A stretch of DNA of 64,000 bases from Methylovulum sp. (GCA_028712695.1 JAQTQZ010000013.1:1-64000); one strand, 5' to 3'; positions 47,104 through 60,228 are shown, counted from the first letter of the stretch. Numbers and translations are program-made. Notes: generated by a model from the letters alone, not told the origin.

Positions 47104-48218
47104 TCGTCCGCCCTAGATTCAATAATCCCGCCACCCAAACAGATCTCGCCATCGTAAAACACCACCGATTGTCCGGGGGTAATCGCCCGTTGCGGTTGGT
47201 CGAATACCGCTTTACAACGGCCATCAGGCAAAGGTTCCAGATAGCAGGGTTGGTCAGATTGGCGGTAGCGGGTTTTGGCGGCACAGCGCAAGGGTGCGGT
47301 CAGCGGCTGGTTATTGCACCAATCGAGATTGCCTGCTTCCAATGTGTTATGTAACATCAACGGATGATCGTGGCCTTGACCGACAATCAGCACATTATTA
47401 TCCAAGTCTTTTTCCAGCACATACCACGCTTCATCAGGCGCGTTTTTTACGCCACCGATGCCTAGGCCTTGGCGCTGCCCGAAGGTGTAATACATCAAGC
47501 CATGATGTTGGCCAATCAATTGACCTTCTGGAGTGCGCATCTCGCCTGGTTGAGTGGGTAGATAGCGTTGCAGGAACTCGGTGAATTTACGTTCGCCGAT
47601 AAAACAGATGCCGGTGCTGTCTTTTTTCTTGTGGTTGTCAAAGCCTGCTTTTTTGGCGAGGGTGCGAATTTCTGGTTTATGTAAATGACCAATGGGAAAC
47701 AGCGTTTTTGATAACGCCTTTTGTCCTAGCGTATACAGGAAATAGCTTTGTTCTTTGTTAGGGTCCAATCCTTTTAATAAAAAATATTCACCCTCGTTCC
47801 CATAGCTCTGGCTTGGGAACGTAGCGACACGGGCATAGTGCCCGGTGGCGATGTAATCGGCGCCCAAATCCTCAATGGCGTAATTCAAGAAAGCCTTGAA
47901 TTTAACGTGCTTGTTGCAAAGGATATCTGGGTTCGGGGTGCGCCCGGCCTTAAATTCAGACAAGAAGACTTCAAAGACTTCATCCCAGTATTCGCTGGCA
48001 AAATTGACGGTTTTTAGCGGGATGCCCAGCTTATCGCAGACTTGCTGCGCATCGGCGAGATCCTGCATTGAGGTGCAGTATTCGGTACCGTCATCTTCTT
48101 CCCAGTTTTTCATGAACAAGCCGGTAACCTGATGGCCTTGTTCCAAAAGTTGTAATGCGGTTACCGAAGAGTCCACACCGCCGGACATGCCGACGATAAT
48201 GTTTTTACTCATAGTCAA
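47100..48218 (-). CDS. mnmA: tRNA-specific 2-thiouridylase MnmA
   Basis: [42 protein letters not shown]. Confidence 0.97.
   Translation of the reverse strand: MTMSKNIIVGMSGGVDSSVTALQLLEQGHQVTGLFMKNWEEDDGTEYCTSMQDLADAQQVCDKLGIPLKTVNFASEYWDEVFEVFLSEFKAGRTPNPDILCNKHVKFKAFLNYAIEDLGADYIATGHYARVATFPSQSYGNEGEYFLLKGLDPNKEQSYFLYTLGQKALSKTLFPIGHLHKPEIRTLAKKAGFDNHKKKDSTGICFIGERKFTEFLQRYLPTQPGEMRTPEGQLIGQHHGLMYYTFGQRQGLGIGGVKNAPDEAWYVLEKDLDNNVLIVGQGHDHPLMLHNTLEAGNLDWCNNQPLTAPLRCAAKTRYRQSDQPCYLEPLPDGRCKAVFDQPQRAITPGQSVVFYDGEICLGGGIIESRADE
47795..47821. repeat. REP-like imperfect palindrome inside mnmA
   Basis: cgttccca-tagctctggct-tgggaacg; encodes FPSQSYGNE between GHYARVA and [17 protein letters not shown]. 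Confidence 0.7.
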
Positions 48219-48669
48219 GATCGAGGAATGATTTTAGTAAGGATAAAGGGTAACGTTGCCCGTTTAGGTATTCGTCGATACCAATCAAGACCAGCGGGCT
48301 ACGCAAGCGAGCCCGTTGCTGGACGATTTCGTCGCGTGTCAACCAGTGCGTGGCGACGATGCCATCATCTAAAGGCTGGTTTGGATTGTAGCTATGGCAA
48401 TCCCCAGAAAAACAAACCCTGAGAAAAGTCGGGTAATCAGGGTTTCTGCGCCACAATTGTATGGAAATAATGTGTTCAGGCTCAAATTGCCAAGCAGATT
48501 CTTCATACACTTCGCGTTTGACTGCGGCAATCAGGTCTTCGTTTTCTTCAAAATGTCCGGCTGGTTGGTTAAGTTGCAGGCCGTGCGGGGTTTCTTCTTC
48601 CACTAACAGAAAGCGCTGGCCCCGTTCAATAATAGCGGCAACGGTAACGTGAGGTTTCCAAACCATCAA
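48205..48669 (-). CDS. nudJ: NUDIX hydrolase, NudJ-like
   Basis: Nudix box-like [23 protein letters not shown]; next to mnmA. Confidence 0.88.
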   Translation of the reverse strand: MMVWKPHVTVAAIIERGQRFLLVEEETPHGLQLNQPAGHFEENEDLIAAVKREVYEESAWQFEPEHIISIQLWRRNPDYPTFLRVCFSGDCHSYNPNQPLDDGIVATHWLTRDEIVQQRARLRSPLVLIGIDEYLNGQRYPLSLLKSFLDLDYE

Positions 48670-48847
48670 TGAATCCCGATTTAAATAAAATCGCCTATGT
48701 TACTCTATTTAAAGATATTATGCTGGTAAAGATTATATAGTATGGGCGGTAAACAGCGGGGTAATATTTTCTTAAATCCATGTGGGCTTGAAATACGTGG
48801 CTATTGGGATTATGTTAATGGCTACGAAGTATTTTTTATTGGTTGTT

Positions 48848-49171
48848 ATGTCTGATTTTGACCCGTTTCCAAAACATGATGATGGTCTGGCTGTTTATGA
48901 AGCTAAACCGGAATTGAAAAGGCCGCCTTTGTACAAAGTTATCTTGCTGAATGATGATTTCACGCCGATGGATTTTGTTATTGAGGTGTTAATGGATTTT
49001 TTTGCGATGCCTGAGGACAAAGCTACTCAGGTGATGCTACAAATACATACGCAAGGCATAGGCGTTTGCGGAACTTATACGAAAGATGTCGCCGAAACGA
49101 AAGTCGTTATTGTTAATGAGTATTCACGCGAACATCAGCACCCTTTGTTGTGTGCGATGGAAGAAGCGTAA
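48848..49171 (+). CDS. clpS: ATP-dependent Clp protease adaptor ClpS
   Basis: [27 protein letters not shown]; directly upstream of clpA. Confidence 0.96.
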   Translation: MSDFDPFPKHDDGLAVYEAKPELKRPPLYKVILLNDDFTPMDFVIEVLMDFFAMPEDKATQVMLQIHTQGIGVCGTYTKDVAETKVVIVNEYSREHQHPLLCAMEEA

Positions 49172-49185
49172 GAGTTGGAGCATTT

Positions 49186-51453
49186 ATGTTAAGCAAAGAG
49201 CTAGAAATTACCCTAAATAACGCCTTTAAAAACGCGCATGATAAGCGTCATGAATTCATCACTGTTGAGCATTTATTACTGGCGTTGCTCGATAATGCGT
49301 CTGCTGAAGCGGTTATGATTGCGTGCGGGTGTAACGTCATGTTATTGCGCGGTCAGTTGGTACAGTTTATTGACGAAACCATCTCATTGATTCCGCTAGG
49401 AATTCAGCGCGAAACCCAGCCTACGCTAGGATTCCAAAGGGTGCTGCAACGCGCTGTTTTTCATGTTCAGGCTTCCGAAAAGAAGGAAGTGACTGGCGCT
49501 AATTTATTTGTGGCTTTGTTCAGTGAGCAAGACTCCCATGCCGTTTATTTGTTAAATAAGCAGGACATATCGCGGCTTGATGTGGTCAATTACTTGGCGC
49601 ATGGCATTTCCAAAGCCGATCATGATAATGAATCATTAGGTGACCGGTCATCGGAATCGGGTAATCCTGAAAATGAGGGGGGCAGCCCATTGGAAAAGTA
49701 CGCAACTAACCTTAATGAGGAAGCTTTTCAGGGCCATATCGATCCGTTAATTGGTCGGGAAATGGAAGTCGACCGTACGATACAAACGCTTTGTCGCCGC
49801 CGCAAAAACAACCCGTTATTGGTTGGTGAGGCGGGGGTCGGCAAAACTGCAATCGCCGAAGGCTTGGCAAAAAAAATTGTTGAAGAAGACGTGCCCGAAG
49901 TCCTGATGAAAAGCGTCATTTACTCGTTGGATTTAGGCGCACTGGTGGCGGGTACAAAATACCGTGGTGATTTTGAAAAGCGCCTCAAATCGTTGCTCAA
50001 TCAACTCAAAAAAGAGCCTGATGCCATTTTGTTTATTGATGAAATACATACCATTATTGGCGCGGGCTCTGCTTCAGGCGGTGTTATGGACGCTTCTAAT
50101 TTGCTGAAGCCAGCACTCGCTTCGGGGCAGTTGCGTTGCATAGGTTCCACCACTTATCAAGAATACCGTGGTGTTTTTGAGAAAGATCACGCGCTGGCAC
50201 GGCGGTTCCAAAAAATTGACGTTTTGGAACCGTCTGTTGCCGATACCATTTTAATTTTGAAAGGCCTGAAATCACGCTTTGAAGAGCATCATGACGTTAA
50301 ATATTCTGCCGAAGCGCTGCGTTTGGCAGCGGAATTGTCAGATCGCTATATTACTGACCGACATTTGCCTGACAAAGCGATTGATGTCATTGATGAAGCG
50401 GGTGCAAAACAACGTATGACCGTAGAAGCCGAACGCAAGCATTTAATCGACAGTGCTGAAATAGAGGAAATCGTCTCAAAAATCGCCCGGGTTCCGGCAA
50501 AATCAGTTTCTTCGAATGATATAGATAAGCTAGCCAATTTGGAAAAAAACCTGAAAATGCTGGTGTTTGGCCAAGACGAAGCAATTTCCGCTTTAGCATC
50601 GGCGATAAAGTTATCGCGTGCAGGGCTGCGTGACAGCCAAAAAACCATAGGCTCGTTCCTGTTTGCAGGCCCTACCGGCGTCGGCAAAACCGAAGTCACC
50701 CGGCAGCTGGCGAAGGTATTAGGTGTGGAATTGATTCGCTTTGATATGTCCGAATATATGGAGCGCCATACCGTTTCCAGGTTAATAGGCGCACCTCCCG
50801 GCTATGTCGGTTTCGATCAAGGCGGTTTGTTGACCGAGCAAGTCACCAAGCATCCGCATGCAGTATTGCTGCTTGATGAGTTGGAAAAAGCACATCCTGA
50901 TGTTTTCAACCTATTATTGCAGGTCATGGATCACGGGTCATTAACTGACAATAACGGACGCAAGGCAGATTTCCGCAACATTGTCTTGGTGATGACGACT
51001 AACGCCGGGGCAGAGGAGGGTAGTCGCGCATCTATAGGCTTCACCCATCAAGATCATGCCAGCGACAGCTTGAAAGTTATCGAAAAAGGTTTTTCACCGG
51101 AATTCCGCAATCGTCTGGATGCAATTATCCAATTCAAGCCTTTAGATATTTCGGTCGTCGGCTATGTCGTCGATAAATTCATTTTTGAGCTGGAAGCGTT
51201 GCTTGCAGACAAGCAGGTCACGCTTACCTTAACTGCGGATGCGCGTTTGTGGTTAGCTGAACATGGCTGCGATCCAAAAATGGGCGCAAGGCCAATGGCG
51301 CGTTTAATCCAAGAAAAAATCAAAAAACCTCTGGCGAATGATTTGCTGTTTGGCAAGTTGGCGCACGGAGGCCATGTCACGATAATTGTGGAGGATAATG
51401 AACTCGGATTTGCTTTGGAAAGCAAAGAATTGGTGGTTTCTGAAGACAGTTAA
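49186..51453 (+). CDS. clpA: ATP-dependent Clp protease ATP-binding subunit ClpA
   Basis: Two AAA+ modules: [36 protein letters not shown]. Confidence 0.97.
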   Translation: MLSKELEITLNNAFKNAHDKRHEFITVEHLLLALLDNASAEAVMIACGCNVMLLRGQLVQFIDETISLIPLGIQRETQPTLGFQRVLQRAVFHVQASEKKEVTGANLFVALFSEQDSHAVYLLNKQDISRLDVVNYLAHGISKADHDNESLGDRSSESGNPENEGGSPLEKYATNLNEEAFQGHIDPLIGREMEVDRTIQTLCRRRKNNPLLVGEAGVGKTAIAEGLAKKIVEEDVPEVLMKSVIYSLDLGALVAGTKYRGDFEKRLKSLLNQLKKEPDAILFIDEIHTIIGAGSASGGVMDASNLLKPALASGQLRCIGSTTYQEYRGVFEKDHALARRFQKIDVLEPSVADTILILKGLKSRFEEHHDVKYSAEALRLAAELSDRYITDRHLPDKAIDVIDEAGAKQRMTVEAERKHLIDSAEIEEIVSKIARVPAKSVSSNDIDKLANLEKNLKMLVFGQDEAISALASAIKLSRAGLRDSQKTIGSFLFAGPTGVGKTEVTRQLAKVLGVELIRFDMSEYMERHTVSRLIGAPPGYVGFDQGGLLTEQVTKHPHAVLLLDELEKAHPDVFNLLLQVMDHGSLTDNNGRKADFRNIVLVMTTNAGAEEGSRASIGFTHQDHASDSLKVIEKGFSPEFRNRLDAIIQFKPLDISVVGYVVDKFIFELEALLADKQVTLTLTADARLWLAEHGCDPKMGARPMARLIQEKIKKPLANDLLFGKLAHGGHVTIIVEDNELGFALESKELVVSEDS

Positions 51454-51502
51454 TAGGTGTTGCGCATGCGCTATCCAGAAGGGGCACCATAAAAAGGTGG
51501 GG

Positions 51503-51721
51503 CTAGCGCATGCGGAATGAGATACGGCCTTTGGTTAAATCGTAGGGTGTCATTTCAACTTTGACACTATCACCGGTAAGGATACGGATGTAATGTTTAC
51601 GCATTTTTCCTGAAATATGCGCTGTTACAATGTGACCGTTTTCCAATTGTACACGGAACATGGTGTTTGGGAGGGTGTCGATAACTTTCCCTTCCATTTC
51701 AATTTGATCTTCTTTTGCCAT
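51503..51721 (-). CDS. infA: Translation initiation factor IF-1
   Basis: [72 protein letters not shown]. Confidence 0.98.
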   Translation of the reverse strand: MAKEDQIEMEGKVIDTLPNTMFRVQLENGHIVTAHISGKMRKHYIRILTGDSVKVEMTPYDLTKGRISFRMR

Positions 51722-51828
51722 TTGTATTGCCTCGATAATTAAAAACGCCGATTATACCATAAGCGTATTGTTAACAATAGGAGTGTGTGGCGAATGTGGT
51801 TTTGTCATTATCGCTATGCTTGGTTCGG

Positions 51829-52527
51829 TTAGGGTAACTCAATCCACCGGTTTTCAGATAAAATTTGCAGCGGCTGGTAATCTTTTTTATAAGCCATTTT
51901 TTTACATTCATTAATCCAAAATCCCAAATACAAAAACTTCCGTTGCTGCGCTTTGGCGTGTTCGATTTGCCATAAAACCGCATAGGTGCCGAGGCTGCAA
52001 CTGGAAAATTTTGGCTCAAAAAAAGTATAAACTGCTGAATATGCGTTATCAAACTGGTCGATAACCGCAACCCCCGCGAGTTCGTTTTCAATTGAAAACT
52101 CGACGAATTTTGTATCACACCAAGAACTACTCAAAAAGCTAATATAATCTTCTGGGCTGGAATGCGCCATATCGCCACCGCTATGTCGGGTTGCTTGATA
52201 ACGCAAATACAACGCGTAATGCGCTTGTTCAAAAACGGGCGGTTTAATGATGGCTTGGGTTGAACTATTTTTTTTCCAGCAACGTTTTTGACGCCGGTTG
52301 GGGCGGAATCGGGTGACAGGGAGCCTTGCCGGTAGGCAGGCGGTGCATTGCTGGCAGCGCGGCTTATAGATTTCGTCACCGCTCCGGCGGAAACCTTGCT
52401 CTATAAGCTGGGCATAAACCGCAGGTGTTAATGGATAAGATGGGTGGACGAAAGCAGACTGCGCAAGCTTACCATCCAAATAGCTGCAAGGATGTTCGGC
52501 TGTCAGAAAAAGAGGGATTGAAATCAT
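51829..52527 (-). CDS. bpt: Aspartate/glutamate leucyltransferase (Bpt; arginyltransferase family)
   Basis: PCSYLDGKLAQSAFVHP, GFRRSGDEIYKPRCQQCTACLPARLPV. Confidence 0.94.
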   Translation of the reverse strand: MISIPLFLTAEHPCSYLDGKLAQSAFVHPSYPLTPAVYAQLIEQGFRRSGDEIYKPRCQQCTACLPARLPVTRFRPNRRQKRCWKKNSSTQAIIKPPVFEQAHYALYLRYQATRHSGGDMAHSSPEDYISFLSSSWCDTKFVEFSIENELAGVAVIDQFDNAYSAVYTFFEPKFSSCSLGTYAVLWQIEHAKAQQRKFLYLGFWINECKKMAYKKDYQPLQILSENRWIELP

Positions 52528-53219
52528 TAGGTATGCCAAGTGAGTTGGCTGGTAGGGGTATTGCAAAAGTGGTTAAGCAGGTTGATAAAATCAACCCGCG
52601 AAATTTCTTCGGCTCCCAAGCTGGCGAGGTGGGCTGAATGGATTTGACAGTCCACCAATCGATAACCCCAGTCTTTGAGTTTTTCAATTAGCACAACAAA
52701 AGCGACTTTAGAGGCATCTGTGCGAGTATGGAACATTGATTCACCAAAAAAAACTTGGCCTACTGCGACGCCGTACAAGCCACCGACCAATTCCCCGTCA
52801 GACCATGCTTCGACTGAATGGGCAAAACCCGATTGATGCAAGCGCTCATAGGCTTCGTTTATTTCTTGTGTTATCCAAGTGCCCGCCGCTTCTGTGCGTG
52901 GTGCGGCACAGGCGGCTATGACAGCGCTAAATGCCTGGTCAAAAGTTATTAAAAAGCGCTTTTGGCGAAGTGTTTTCCGCAAACTACGGGAAATTACCAA
53001 TTTGTTTGGAAATAAAACCGTGCGTGGGTCGGGTGACCACCACAGAATGGGTTCACCGGCATTAAACCAAGGGAAAATTCCGTGGCGGTAAGCATTAAGC
53101 AAGCGCTTTTCCGACAGGCAGCCACCTATCGCAAGCAGGCCGTCTGGCTCTGATAGTGCTTTTTTTACGGAGGGAAAAGCTTGCTCAGGATCTTTAGGGT
53201 TTAAAACAGTTAATTGCAT
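52527..53219 (-). CDS. aat: Leucyl/phenylalanyl-tRNA-protein transferase
   Basis: GLLAIGGCLSEKRLLNAYRHGIFPWFNAGEPILWWSPDPRTVLFP. Confidence 0.96.
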   Translation of the reverse strand: MQLTVLNPKDPEQAFPSVKKALSEPDGLLAIGGCLSEKRLLNAYRHGIFPWFNAGEPILWWSPDPRTVLFPNKLVISRSLRKTLRQKRFLITFDQAFSAVIAACAAPRTEAAGTWITQEINEAYERLHQSGFAHSVEAWSDGELVGGLYGVAVGQVFFGESMFHTRTDASKVAFVVLIEKLKDWGYRLVDCQIHSAHLASLGAEEISRVDFINLLNHFCNTPTSQLTWHT

Positions 53220-53257
53220 ATTTTCAAAGGGTAAAAACAAACCCTGAGATTCTATAC

Positions 53258-54244
<987 letters not shown>

Positions 54245-54413
54245 TCAGATTATGCAGGTGAAAGCAGATTTCGTAAACGCCATTATTATCCGATTTGCGG
54301 ATTATTACGCAAATCGGACTAAACTTTTTTGCTATGGTTATTCATGTAAAATACTTGGCTATTAATCTATAATCATACCTTGTTGATATTGAAATATATC
54401 GAGTCATTTATTT

Positions 54414-56708
54414 ATGTCCGCTGTAATGGAAGAAAAAACGTTTCGTGGTTTACGTGAAGTTGCTGTCTTAAGTTGTTTTGCCAGTGCTTTGTTTCTGTTA
54501 ATTTCTTTAGTGACATTTAATCACGAAGATGGGGGGTGGCTGCATCCACCTACAAACTTAAAAGTAGTTAATGCCTGTGGGGTTATTGGTGCTTGGCTTG
54601 CTGACATTAGCCTAAATTTTTTTGGTTTAATTGCCTATTTGTTCCCTGTCATCATCGCTTGGCGCAGTTACCTTTTTTACAAGCAGATAACGCATAATTT
54701 GGAAAAAAACGTTATGGTTGTGCTAGGTATGATAGCGACCATAATCGCTTTAGCCGCCTTGTTGTATTTATATCCTTTACGTGTTGGCATTGAACTGCCC
54801 CGAAGCGCAGCAGGCATACTAGGTGAAGAAACGGGTGAAAAAATCTATACCTTATTCGGTAATTCCGGTGCGACCTTGTTTTTAATTGTCCTGCTGCTGG
54901 CAGGGATTACCTTGGTAACCGAATTGTCTTGGGTGACGTTAATAGATGTTTTGGGCAAATATACTTTTTTTATCTGCCACAGTCTGTGTGGTTATATTGG
55001 TAAGGCATGGCAGCGACAACCAGCCAGTATTTCTAAAGCAGCTGTTAAAACAACAGAGAAACCTCCTAAACAAAAAACCGTAAATAAAGCGCCGGCACTC
55101 ACGGAAACGGAAAGTGTTCCGCAAAAACTGACAAAAATAATCAAACCGACAAAAAAACAACAGGCACCTGTCTACGAGATTAGTGACGGCGTTTTGCCCT
55201 CTTTAGATTTGCTTGATGCCAGAGAAAGTCATGTAACCGGTTATTCGCAGGCAGATTTGGAAGCGATGTCCAGTCGGGTGGAAGAGATTCTTGCTGATTT
55301 TAATGTGGCGGTCAGTGTGATTGGTTTTCATCCTGGCCCAGTTATTACCCGTTTTGAATTACAACCGGCTGCGGGTGTTAAAGTCAGCCGTATCAGCAGC
55401 CTGTCCAAAGATTTAGCTAGGGCGCTACTAGTAACCAGTGTGCGGATTGTCGAAATTATTCCCGGTAAATCGGTAGTTGGCCTGGAAATCCCCAATCGTG
55501 AACGGGAAATGGTCTCCTTACGCGAACTATTGGAATCAGGCGTGTTTGACAAATCAAAGTCGTTGTTGACATTGGCAATGGGAAAGGATATAGGCGGAGT
55601 GCCTGTGGCTGCAGATTTGGGTAAAATGCCGCATGTGCTGGTGGCAGGCACGACAGGCTCTGGAAAATCAGTCGCTATCAATACCATGATTTTAAGCCTG
55701 CTTTATAAAGCGACACCGGAACAAGTCCGGATGATCATGATAGACCCGAAAATGTTGGAGTTATCGGTCTATGAAGGCATCCCGCATTTATTGACGCCGG
55801 TCGTCACTGATATGAAAGAAGCCAGTAATGCCTTGCGCTGGGCGGTGGCGGAAATGGAGCGGCGTTATAAATTGATGTCTAAAATGGGCGTAAGAAATCT
55901 GGCAGGTTTTAACCAATTAATTAATGAAGCCACCGCCCGAGGCGAGCAACTCAGGGATCCGATGTTCCAGTTAGTCACACCGCTGGAAGAGGGGGAGGAT
56001 TTTCCTGCTTTGACCGCTTTGCCCAGCATTGTCATCGTGATCGATGAATTGGCCGATATGATGATGATTGTCGGCAAAAAAGTGGAAGAATTGATAGCCC
56101 GTCTGGCACAAAAAGCCAGGGCGGCGGGTATTCATTTGATCCTTGCCACCCAGAGGCCCTCAGTTGATGTGCTGACCGGTCTGATTAAAGCCAACGTGCC
56201 CACGCGAATTTCGTTTCAAGTGTCATCACGTATAGATTCGCGCACTATCCTCGACCAAGGCGGCGCAGAAACCTTACTAGGCAATGGGGATATGTTATTT
56301 TTGCCTTCGGGCACCAGCATCCCGATCCGCGCTCATGGCGCTTTTGTTGATGACCATGAAGTGCATCGTGTGGTAGAGTTTTTAAAACAGACCGCACCTG
56401 CCAATTATCTGGAAGAAATTACTCAAGAAATAGCTGACGCTAATGATGCTTTTAGCGCTAATAATGGCAATGGCAATGGCAATGGCAATGGCGGTGCGGG
56501 TTCAGAAACAGACCCTTTATATGACGAAGCGGTGCAATTTGTTACACAATCTCGTAAAGCCTCCATCTCTAGCGTACAGCGCCGTTTTAAAGTCGGTTAT
56601 AACCGTGCGGCGACAATGATTGAAGATATGGAAGCGGCAGGTGTTGTTAGTGCCGCTGAATCGAATGGTTCAAGGGTAGTGCTTGCCCCGTCTCCAATCA
56701 ACGATTAA
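54414..56708 (+). CDS. ftsK: DNA translocase FtsK
   Basis: N-terminal TMs; [27 protein letters not shown]-terminal gamma domain [38 protein letters not shown]. Confidence 0.97.
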   Translation: MSAVMEEKTFRGLREVAVLSCFASALFLLISLVTFNHEDGGWLHPPTNLKVVNACGVIGAWLADISLNFFGLIAYLFPVIIAWRSYLFYKQITHNLEKNVMVVLGMIATIIALAALLYLYPLRVGIELPRSAAGILGEETGEKIYTLFGNSGATLFLIVLLLAGITLVTELSWVTLIDVLGKYTFFICHSLCGYIGKAWQRQPASISKAAVKTTEKPPKQKTVNKAPALTETESVPQKLTKIIKPTKKQQAPVYEISDGVLPSLDLLDARESHVTGYSQADLEAMSSRVEEILADFNVAVSVIGFHPGPVITRFELQPAAGVKVSRISSLSKDLARALLVTSVRIVEIIPGKSVVGLEIPNREREMVSLRELLESGVFDKSKSLLTLAMGKDIGGVPVAADLGKMPHVLVAGTTGSGKSVAINTMILSLLYKATPEQVRMIMIDPKMLELSVYEGIPHLLTPVVTDMKEASNALRWAVAEMERRYKLMSKMGVRNLAGFNQLINEATARGEQLRDPMFQLVTPLEEGEDFPALTALPSIVIVIDELADMMMIVGKKVEELIARLAQKARAAGIHLILATQRPSVDVLTGLIKANVPTRISFQVSSRIDSRTILDQGGAETLLGNGDMLFLPSGTSIPIRAHGAFVDDHEVHRVVEFLKQTAPANYLEEITQEIADANDAFSANNGNGNGNGNGGAGSETDPLYDEAVQFVTQSRKASISSVQRRFKVGYNRAATMIEDMEAAGVVSAAESNGSRVVLAPSPIND
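56463..56492. repeat. Hexanucleotide tandem repeat (aatggc)x5 in ftsK
   Basis: Five exact aatggc units encoding NGNGNGNGNG before the gamma domain. Confidence 0.95.
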
Positions 56709-56778
56709 AAACCACCTCGGAATGATTAATTCCAAACCTGTTGTATATCATTTTAAGTCAACCCAGCGTAGGAAGATA

Positions 56779-57579
56779 ATGAGTAAAGCAGCTAAAACAC
56801 CTTATAAGTCGGTATTTATTTCGGACATTCATCTTGGTACGCGGTCATGCAAGGCAGGGTATTTAATTAAAACCCTGAAGCGGCTTGACTTTGACGAAGT
56901 TTATTTATTGGGTGACATTATTGACGGTTGGAAAATAAAACGCGGCTGGTATTGGCATCAAGACCATACTAATTTTTTGAGAAAAATTTTAAAATTTTCC
57001 AAAAACAAACGGGTTGTTTATGTGGCGGGCAACCATGATGAGTTTTTGCGCAATTTTTTGTCACACGGCGATTTAAATGTTGGCAATGTAGAGGTTTTTG
57101 ACGAACTTATTTACAAGTCAGCTAGCGGTAAGTCCTATTTGCTGACTCATGGTGATAATTACGACATTGTGACCCGCTATCACAAACAAATAGCGATCCT
57201 CGGCGATATTGGCTATGAAAGCTTGCTTAGCTTAAACCGGCATTTTAACTGGGCTAGGCGGCATTTTGGTTTTGGTTATTGGTCGCTTTCCAAATTCGTT
57301 AAGAATAAAGTCAAATCGGCGGTGTCGTTTATCACCCAATTTGAAACAGTTTTGGCGAAACATTGCAAGGAGCGGGGTGTGGATGGTGTCATTTGTGGGC
57401 ATATCCACTCTGCCGCTAACAAAGAGATTGAAGGTGTCCACTATATCAATTGTGGTGACTGGGTTGAATCATGCACTTTGATAGCGGAAGACTGGAACGG
57501 CGAATTCCATATTATAGAATTTGATAATATCCCTGAAGAGGTCTTGAATCAGGAATTAATAGACGGACTGCAATCCTAA
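56779..57579 (+). CDS. UDP-2,3-diacylglucosamine diphosphatase-like metallophosphoesterase
   Basis: VFISDIHLGTRSCKAGYLIKTLKRL, LLGDIIDGW, VAGNHDEFLR, GVICGHIHSAANKEIEG. Confidence 0.85.
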   Translation: MSKAAKTPYKSVFISDIHLGTRSCKAGYLIKTLKRLDFDEVYLLGDIIDGWKIKRGWYWHQDHTNFLRKILKFSKNKRVVYVAGNHDEFLRNFLSHGDLNVGNVEVFDELIYKSASGKSYLLTHGDNYDIVTRYHKQIAILGDIGYESLLSLNRHFNWARRHFGFGYWSLSKFVKNKVKSAVSFITQFETVLAKHCKERGVDGVICGHIHSAANKEIEGVHYINCGDWVESCTLIAEDWNGEFHIIEFDNIPEEVLNQELIDGLQS

Positions 57580-57597
57580 ACCTTAAGGATAAACGCT

Positions 57598-58014
57598 ATG
57601 GTGCATTTTATTTTTACCTTCATGTTCTGGTTGCCATTGAGCGCTTTAGCATTGGATATAGATAAGCCTAAAGTGACCGAGCTGATTAAAACAACCACCA
57701 GCTGGGATGGTAAGCAAATTGTTTATCCGGCGGGACAGCCTGAAATTACTGGATTATTGATAGAAATTGCACCTGGCAAACAAACCAATTGGCATTTGCA
57801 CCCTTATCCTTCTTTTGCATTTATCTTGGAAGGCTCGCTCGAAGTCACTTTGAAAGACGGCAAAGTGAAGCATTTGCAAGCGGGCGACCCATTGGTCGAA
57901 GTCGTCAATACCCCGCACAATGGTCGGAACATAGGCGGGACACCACTCAAGATTATGGTGTTTTACGCCGGTATCGCAGGAAAAAAACTGACGGTTGAAG
58001 AGCTTGGACAATAG
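57598..58014 (+). CDS. Cupin-domain exported protein
   Basis: Signal peptide, NWHLHPYPSFAFILEGSLEVTLKDGK cupin. Confidence 0.85.
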   Translation: MVHFIFTFMFWLPLSALALDIDKPKVTELIKTTTSWDGKQIVYPAGQPEITGLLIEIAPGKQTNWHLHPYPSFAFILEGSLEVTLKDGKVKHLQAGDPLVEVVNTPHNGRNIGGTPLKIMVFYAGIAGKKLTVEELGQ

Positions 58015-59082
58015 CTATTCAAGCCATTTCTTGTTTTTGAAAAACTTTAGCAAGATCGCTGATATGCCGATAAACACACCCCATAACACCGGATAACCCC
58101 ATCGCCATTTTAGCTCTGGCATGTACTCGAAATTCATGCCATAAACTCCAGCTATAAACGTTAAAGGGATAAAAATAGAAGCAAAAATAGTCAGTACCTT
58201 CATCGTTTCATTCATTTTATTGCTGACGCTAGACAGATAAATGTCCAGCATACCGGCAATCAAATCACGATAGGACTCCAGTGCTTCTATAATGCGGATA
58301 GCATGGTCGTAAACGTCTGCAAAATAGCGTTTAGTCCGATTATCGATTAAATCTGATTCGCTACGCTGTATGGCCGCGAGTAATTCCCGCAAGGGCGAGA
58401 CTGACCTGCGTAAAAAAATGAGCTCACGCTTGATTTTTTGAATACGTGTAAGAATATGCGCTGTTGGATTGGTCAATAATTCGTCTTCTACCAGTTCAAT
58501 CAAATCGTCAAACGTGTCTTGCAAGGCAAAGTACTCATCAACCACTGTGTCCATAATAATGTAGGTTAGGTAATCGGAGCCTAATTCCCTGAGATGACTT
58601 TTTTCATTGTCCAGCCTACTTAGAATGCCATCGAATATTGCATCAGGCTTTTCTTTAAAGGTGAACACAATATTTTTTAATAAAAGTAAACTGATTTGCT
58701 CATATTCGATATTAAAATCCTCATCTTTTAAAGTAATCGCTTTAAGCACTATATAGACATAATCGTTAAACTCCTCAAACTTGGGACGTTGGTGTGTATT
58801 AAGTATGTCTTCAAGCACCAGTGCGTGAATATCAAAATATTGCCCAATCGCATCAATAACCGAAACTTCTTTTAACCCGTCAATAATCACCCAAGTGACT
58901 GTGTCATCGGTTTGGTAAGGCAAAATTTCAGCAATGGATTTGACGGTCTGCTTTTTAAGCGTGGATTTGTTGTAGTTAATAACAGATATGCAGTGTTCAT
59001 GGGGATGAACTTCGCCAACATGAACCAGCGAGCCAGGTGGAAAGCCGGATTTTTCGGAAGGGTAGCTTAGGGATTCTGACAT
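58015..59082 (-). CDS. corA: CorA-type Mg2+/Co2+ transporter
   Basis: C-terminal TM with FIAGVYGMNFEYMPELKWRWGYP (GMN motif). Confidence 0.95.
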   Translation of the reverse strand: MSESLSYPSEKSGFPPGSLVHVGEVHPHEHCISVINYNKSTLKKQTVKSIAEILPYQTDDTVTWVIIDGLKEVSVIDAIGQYFDIHALVLEDILNTHQRPKFEEFNDYVYIVLKAITLKDEDFNIEYEQISLLLLKNIVFTFKEKPDAIFDGILSRLDNEKSHLRELGSDYLTYIIMDTVVDEYFALQDTFDDLIELVEDELLTNPTAHILTRIQKIKRELIFLRRSVSPLRELLAAIQRSESDLIDNRTKRYFADVYDHAIRIIEALESYRDLIAGMLDIYLSSVSNKMNETMKVLTIFASIFIPLTFIAGVYGMNFEYMPELKWRWGYPVLWGVFIGISAILLKFFKNKKWLE

Positions 59083-59205
59083 GTCTTGGGTTTTCTATTG
59101 ATCCATATCGAAGTATGGTGTGCAAAAATTAACCTAGTGCGGCACTTTTTCGAGACAGTGTTAAAGGTTGGTTTGTTAGTGACACATGAATTTCAATTGA
59201 TGGTG

Positions 59206-60228
59206 TCAATGGCTTAAAAACATGGCATCGCCATAACTGAAAAAACGGTAAGATTGTTCGATAGCGTGTTGGTAGGCGTTCATAATTGGTTGGTAACCTG
59301 CAAATGCAGCAACCAACATCAACAAGGTTGATTCGGGCAGGTGAAAGTTAGTCAGCAAGGCGTCAACCGATTTAAATTGATAGCCGGGTGTTATGAATAA
59401 ATCGGTGTCGCCAAAACCGGGTTCCAGTTTCCCTGTTTTAGAGGCCGATTCCAATGCCCTGACGGCTGTCGTGCCAATAGCAATCACCCGTCCGCCCCTC
59501 GCCCTGGTTTGTTTTACCGCAGTGACTGTGTCAGGGGACAGGGCAAAATATTCTTTGTGCATGACATGTTCAGCCAGATTTTCTGCCCTGACTGGCTGGA
59601 ACGTGCCGCTGCCCACATGTAGGGTCACAAATGTTATATCTACCCCTTTGGCTTGGATGCTATCCATCATCGCTTGGTCAAAATGCAGTCCTGCGGTAGG
59701 CGCAGCAACGGCTCCCGCTTCTTTTGCAAAAACTGTTTGGTAACGGGTTGAATCGGATTCATTGTCAGCACGGGTAATGTAAGGGGGCAACGGAATATGG
59801 CCAATTTGTTCCAATATCTGCCGGATACTGCGTCCATTGTTAAATTCCAGATGAAATAAAGCGCCCGCTCTATTTTTAACCTCACAACAGTAGTCTTGGT
59901 CTAGCTTGATCAAGGTGCCAGGTTTTGGGGATTTGCTGGCTTTGACGTGGGCAATAGCATGATGATCATCAATAATGCGCTCAATCAGGATCTCAACTTT
60001 ACCGCCACTGGTTTTGGCGCCGAACAGCCGCGCTGGAATCACGCGGGTGTTATTAAAAACCAGTAAATCACCTTTATTAATTAACTCAATAAAATCAGTG
60101 AATTGTCTGTCTATCAATTGCCCTGTGTCGCTGTTTATGCACAACAGGCGGCTTGCTCCGCGTTCAGGTAATGGTTTTTGTGCGATTAGCGCACTGGGTA
60201 GGTCATAATAAAAGTCTGCTTTTTTCAT
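59206..60228 (-). CDS. queA: S-adenosylmethionine:tRNA ribosyltransferase-isomerase QueA
   Basis: [46 protein letters not shown]. Confidence 0.97.
   Translation of the reverse strand: MKKADFYYDLPSALIAQKPLPERGASRLLCINSDTGQLIDRQFTDFIELINKGDLLVFNNTRVIPARLFGAKTSGGKVEILIERIIDDHHAIAHVKASKSPKPGTLIKLDQDYCCEVKNRAGALFHLEFNNGRSIRQILEQIGHIPLPPYITRADNESDSTRYQTVFAKEAGAVAAPTAGLHFDQAMMDSIQAKGVDITFVTLHVGSGTFQPVRAENLAEHVMHKEYFALSPDTVTAVKQTRARGGRVIAIGTTAVRALESASKTGKLEPGFGDTDLFITPGYQFKSVDALLTNFHLPESTLLMLVAAFAGYQPIMNAYQHAIEQSYRFFSYGDAMFLSH

Noticed and set aside
48848-53219. clpS-clpA-infA-bpt-aat N-degron cluster as a novel system
   Set aside because: This gene neighbourhood is well established in gammaproteobacteria; ordinary.
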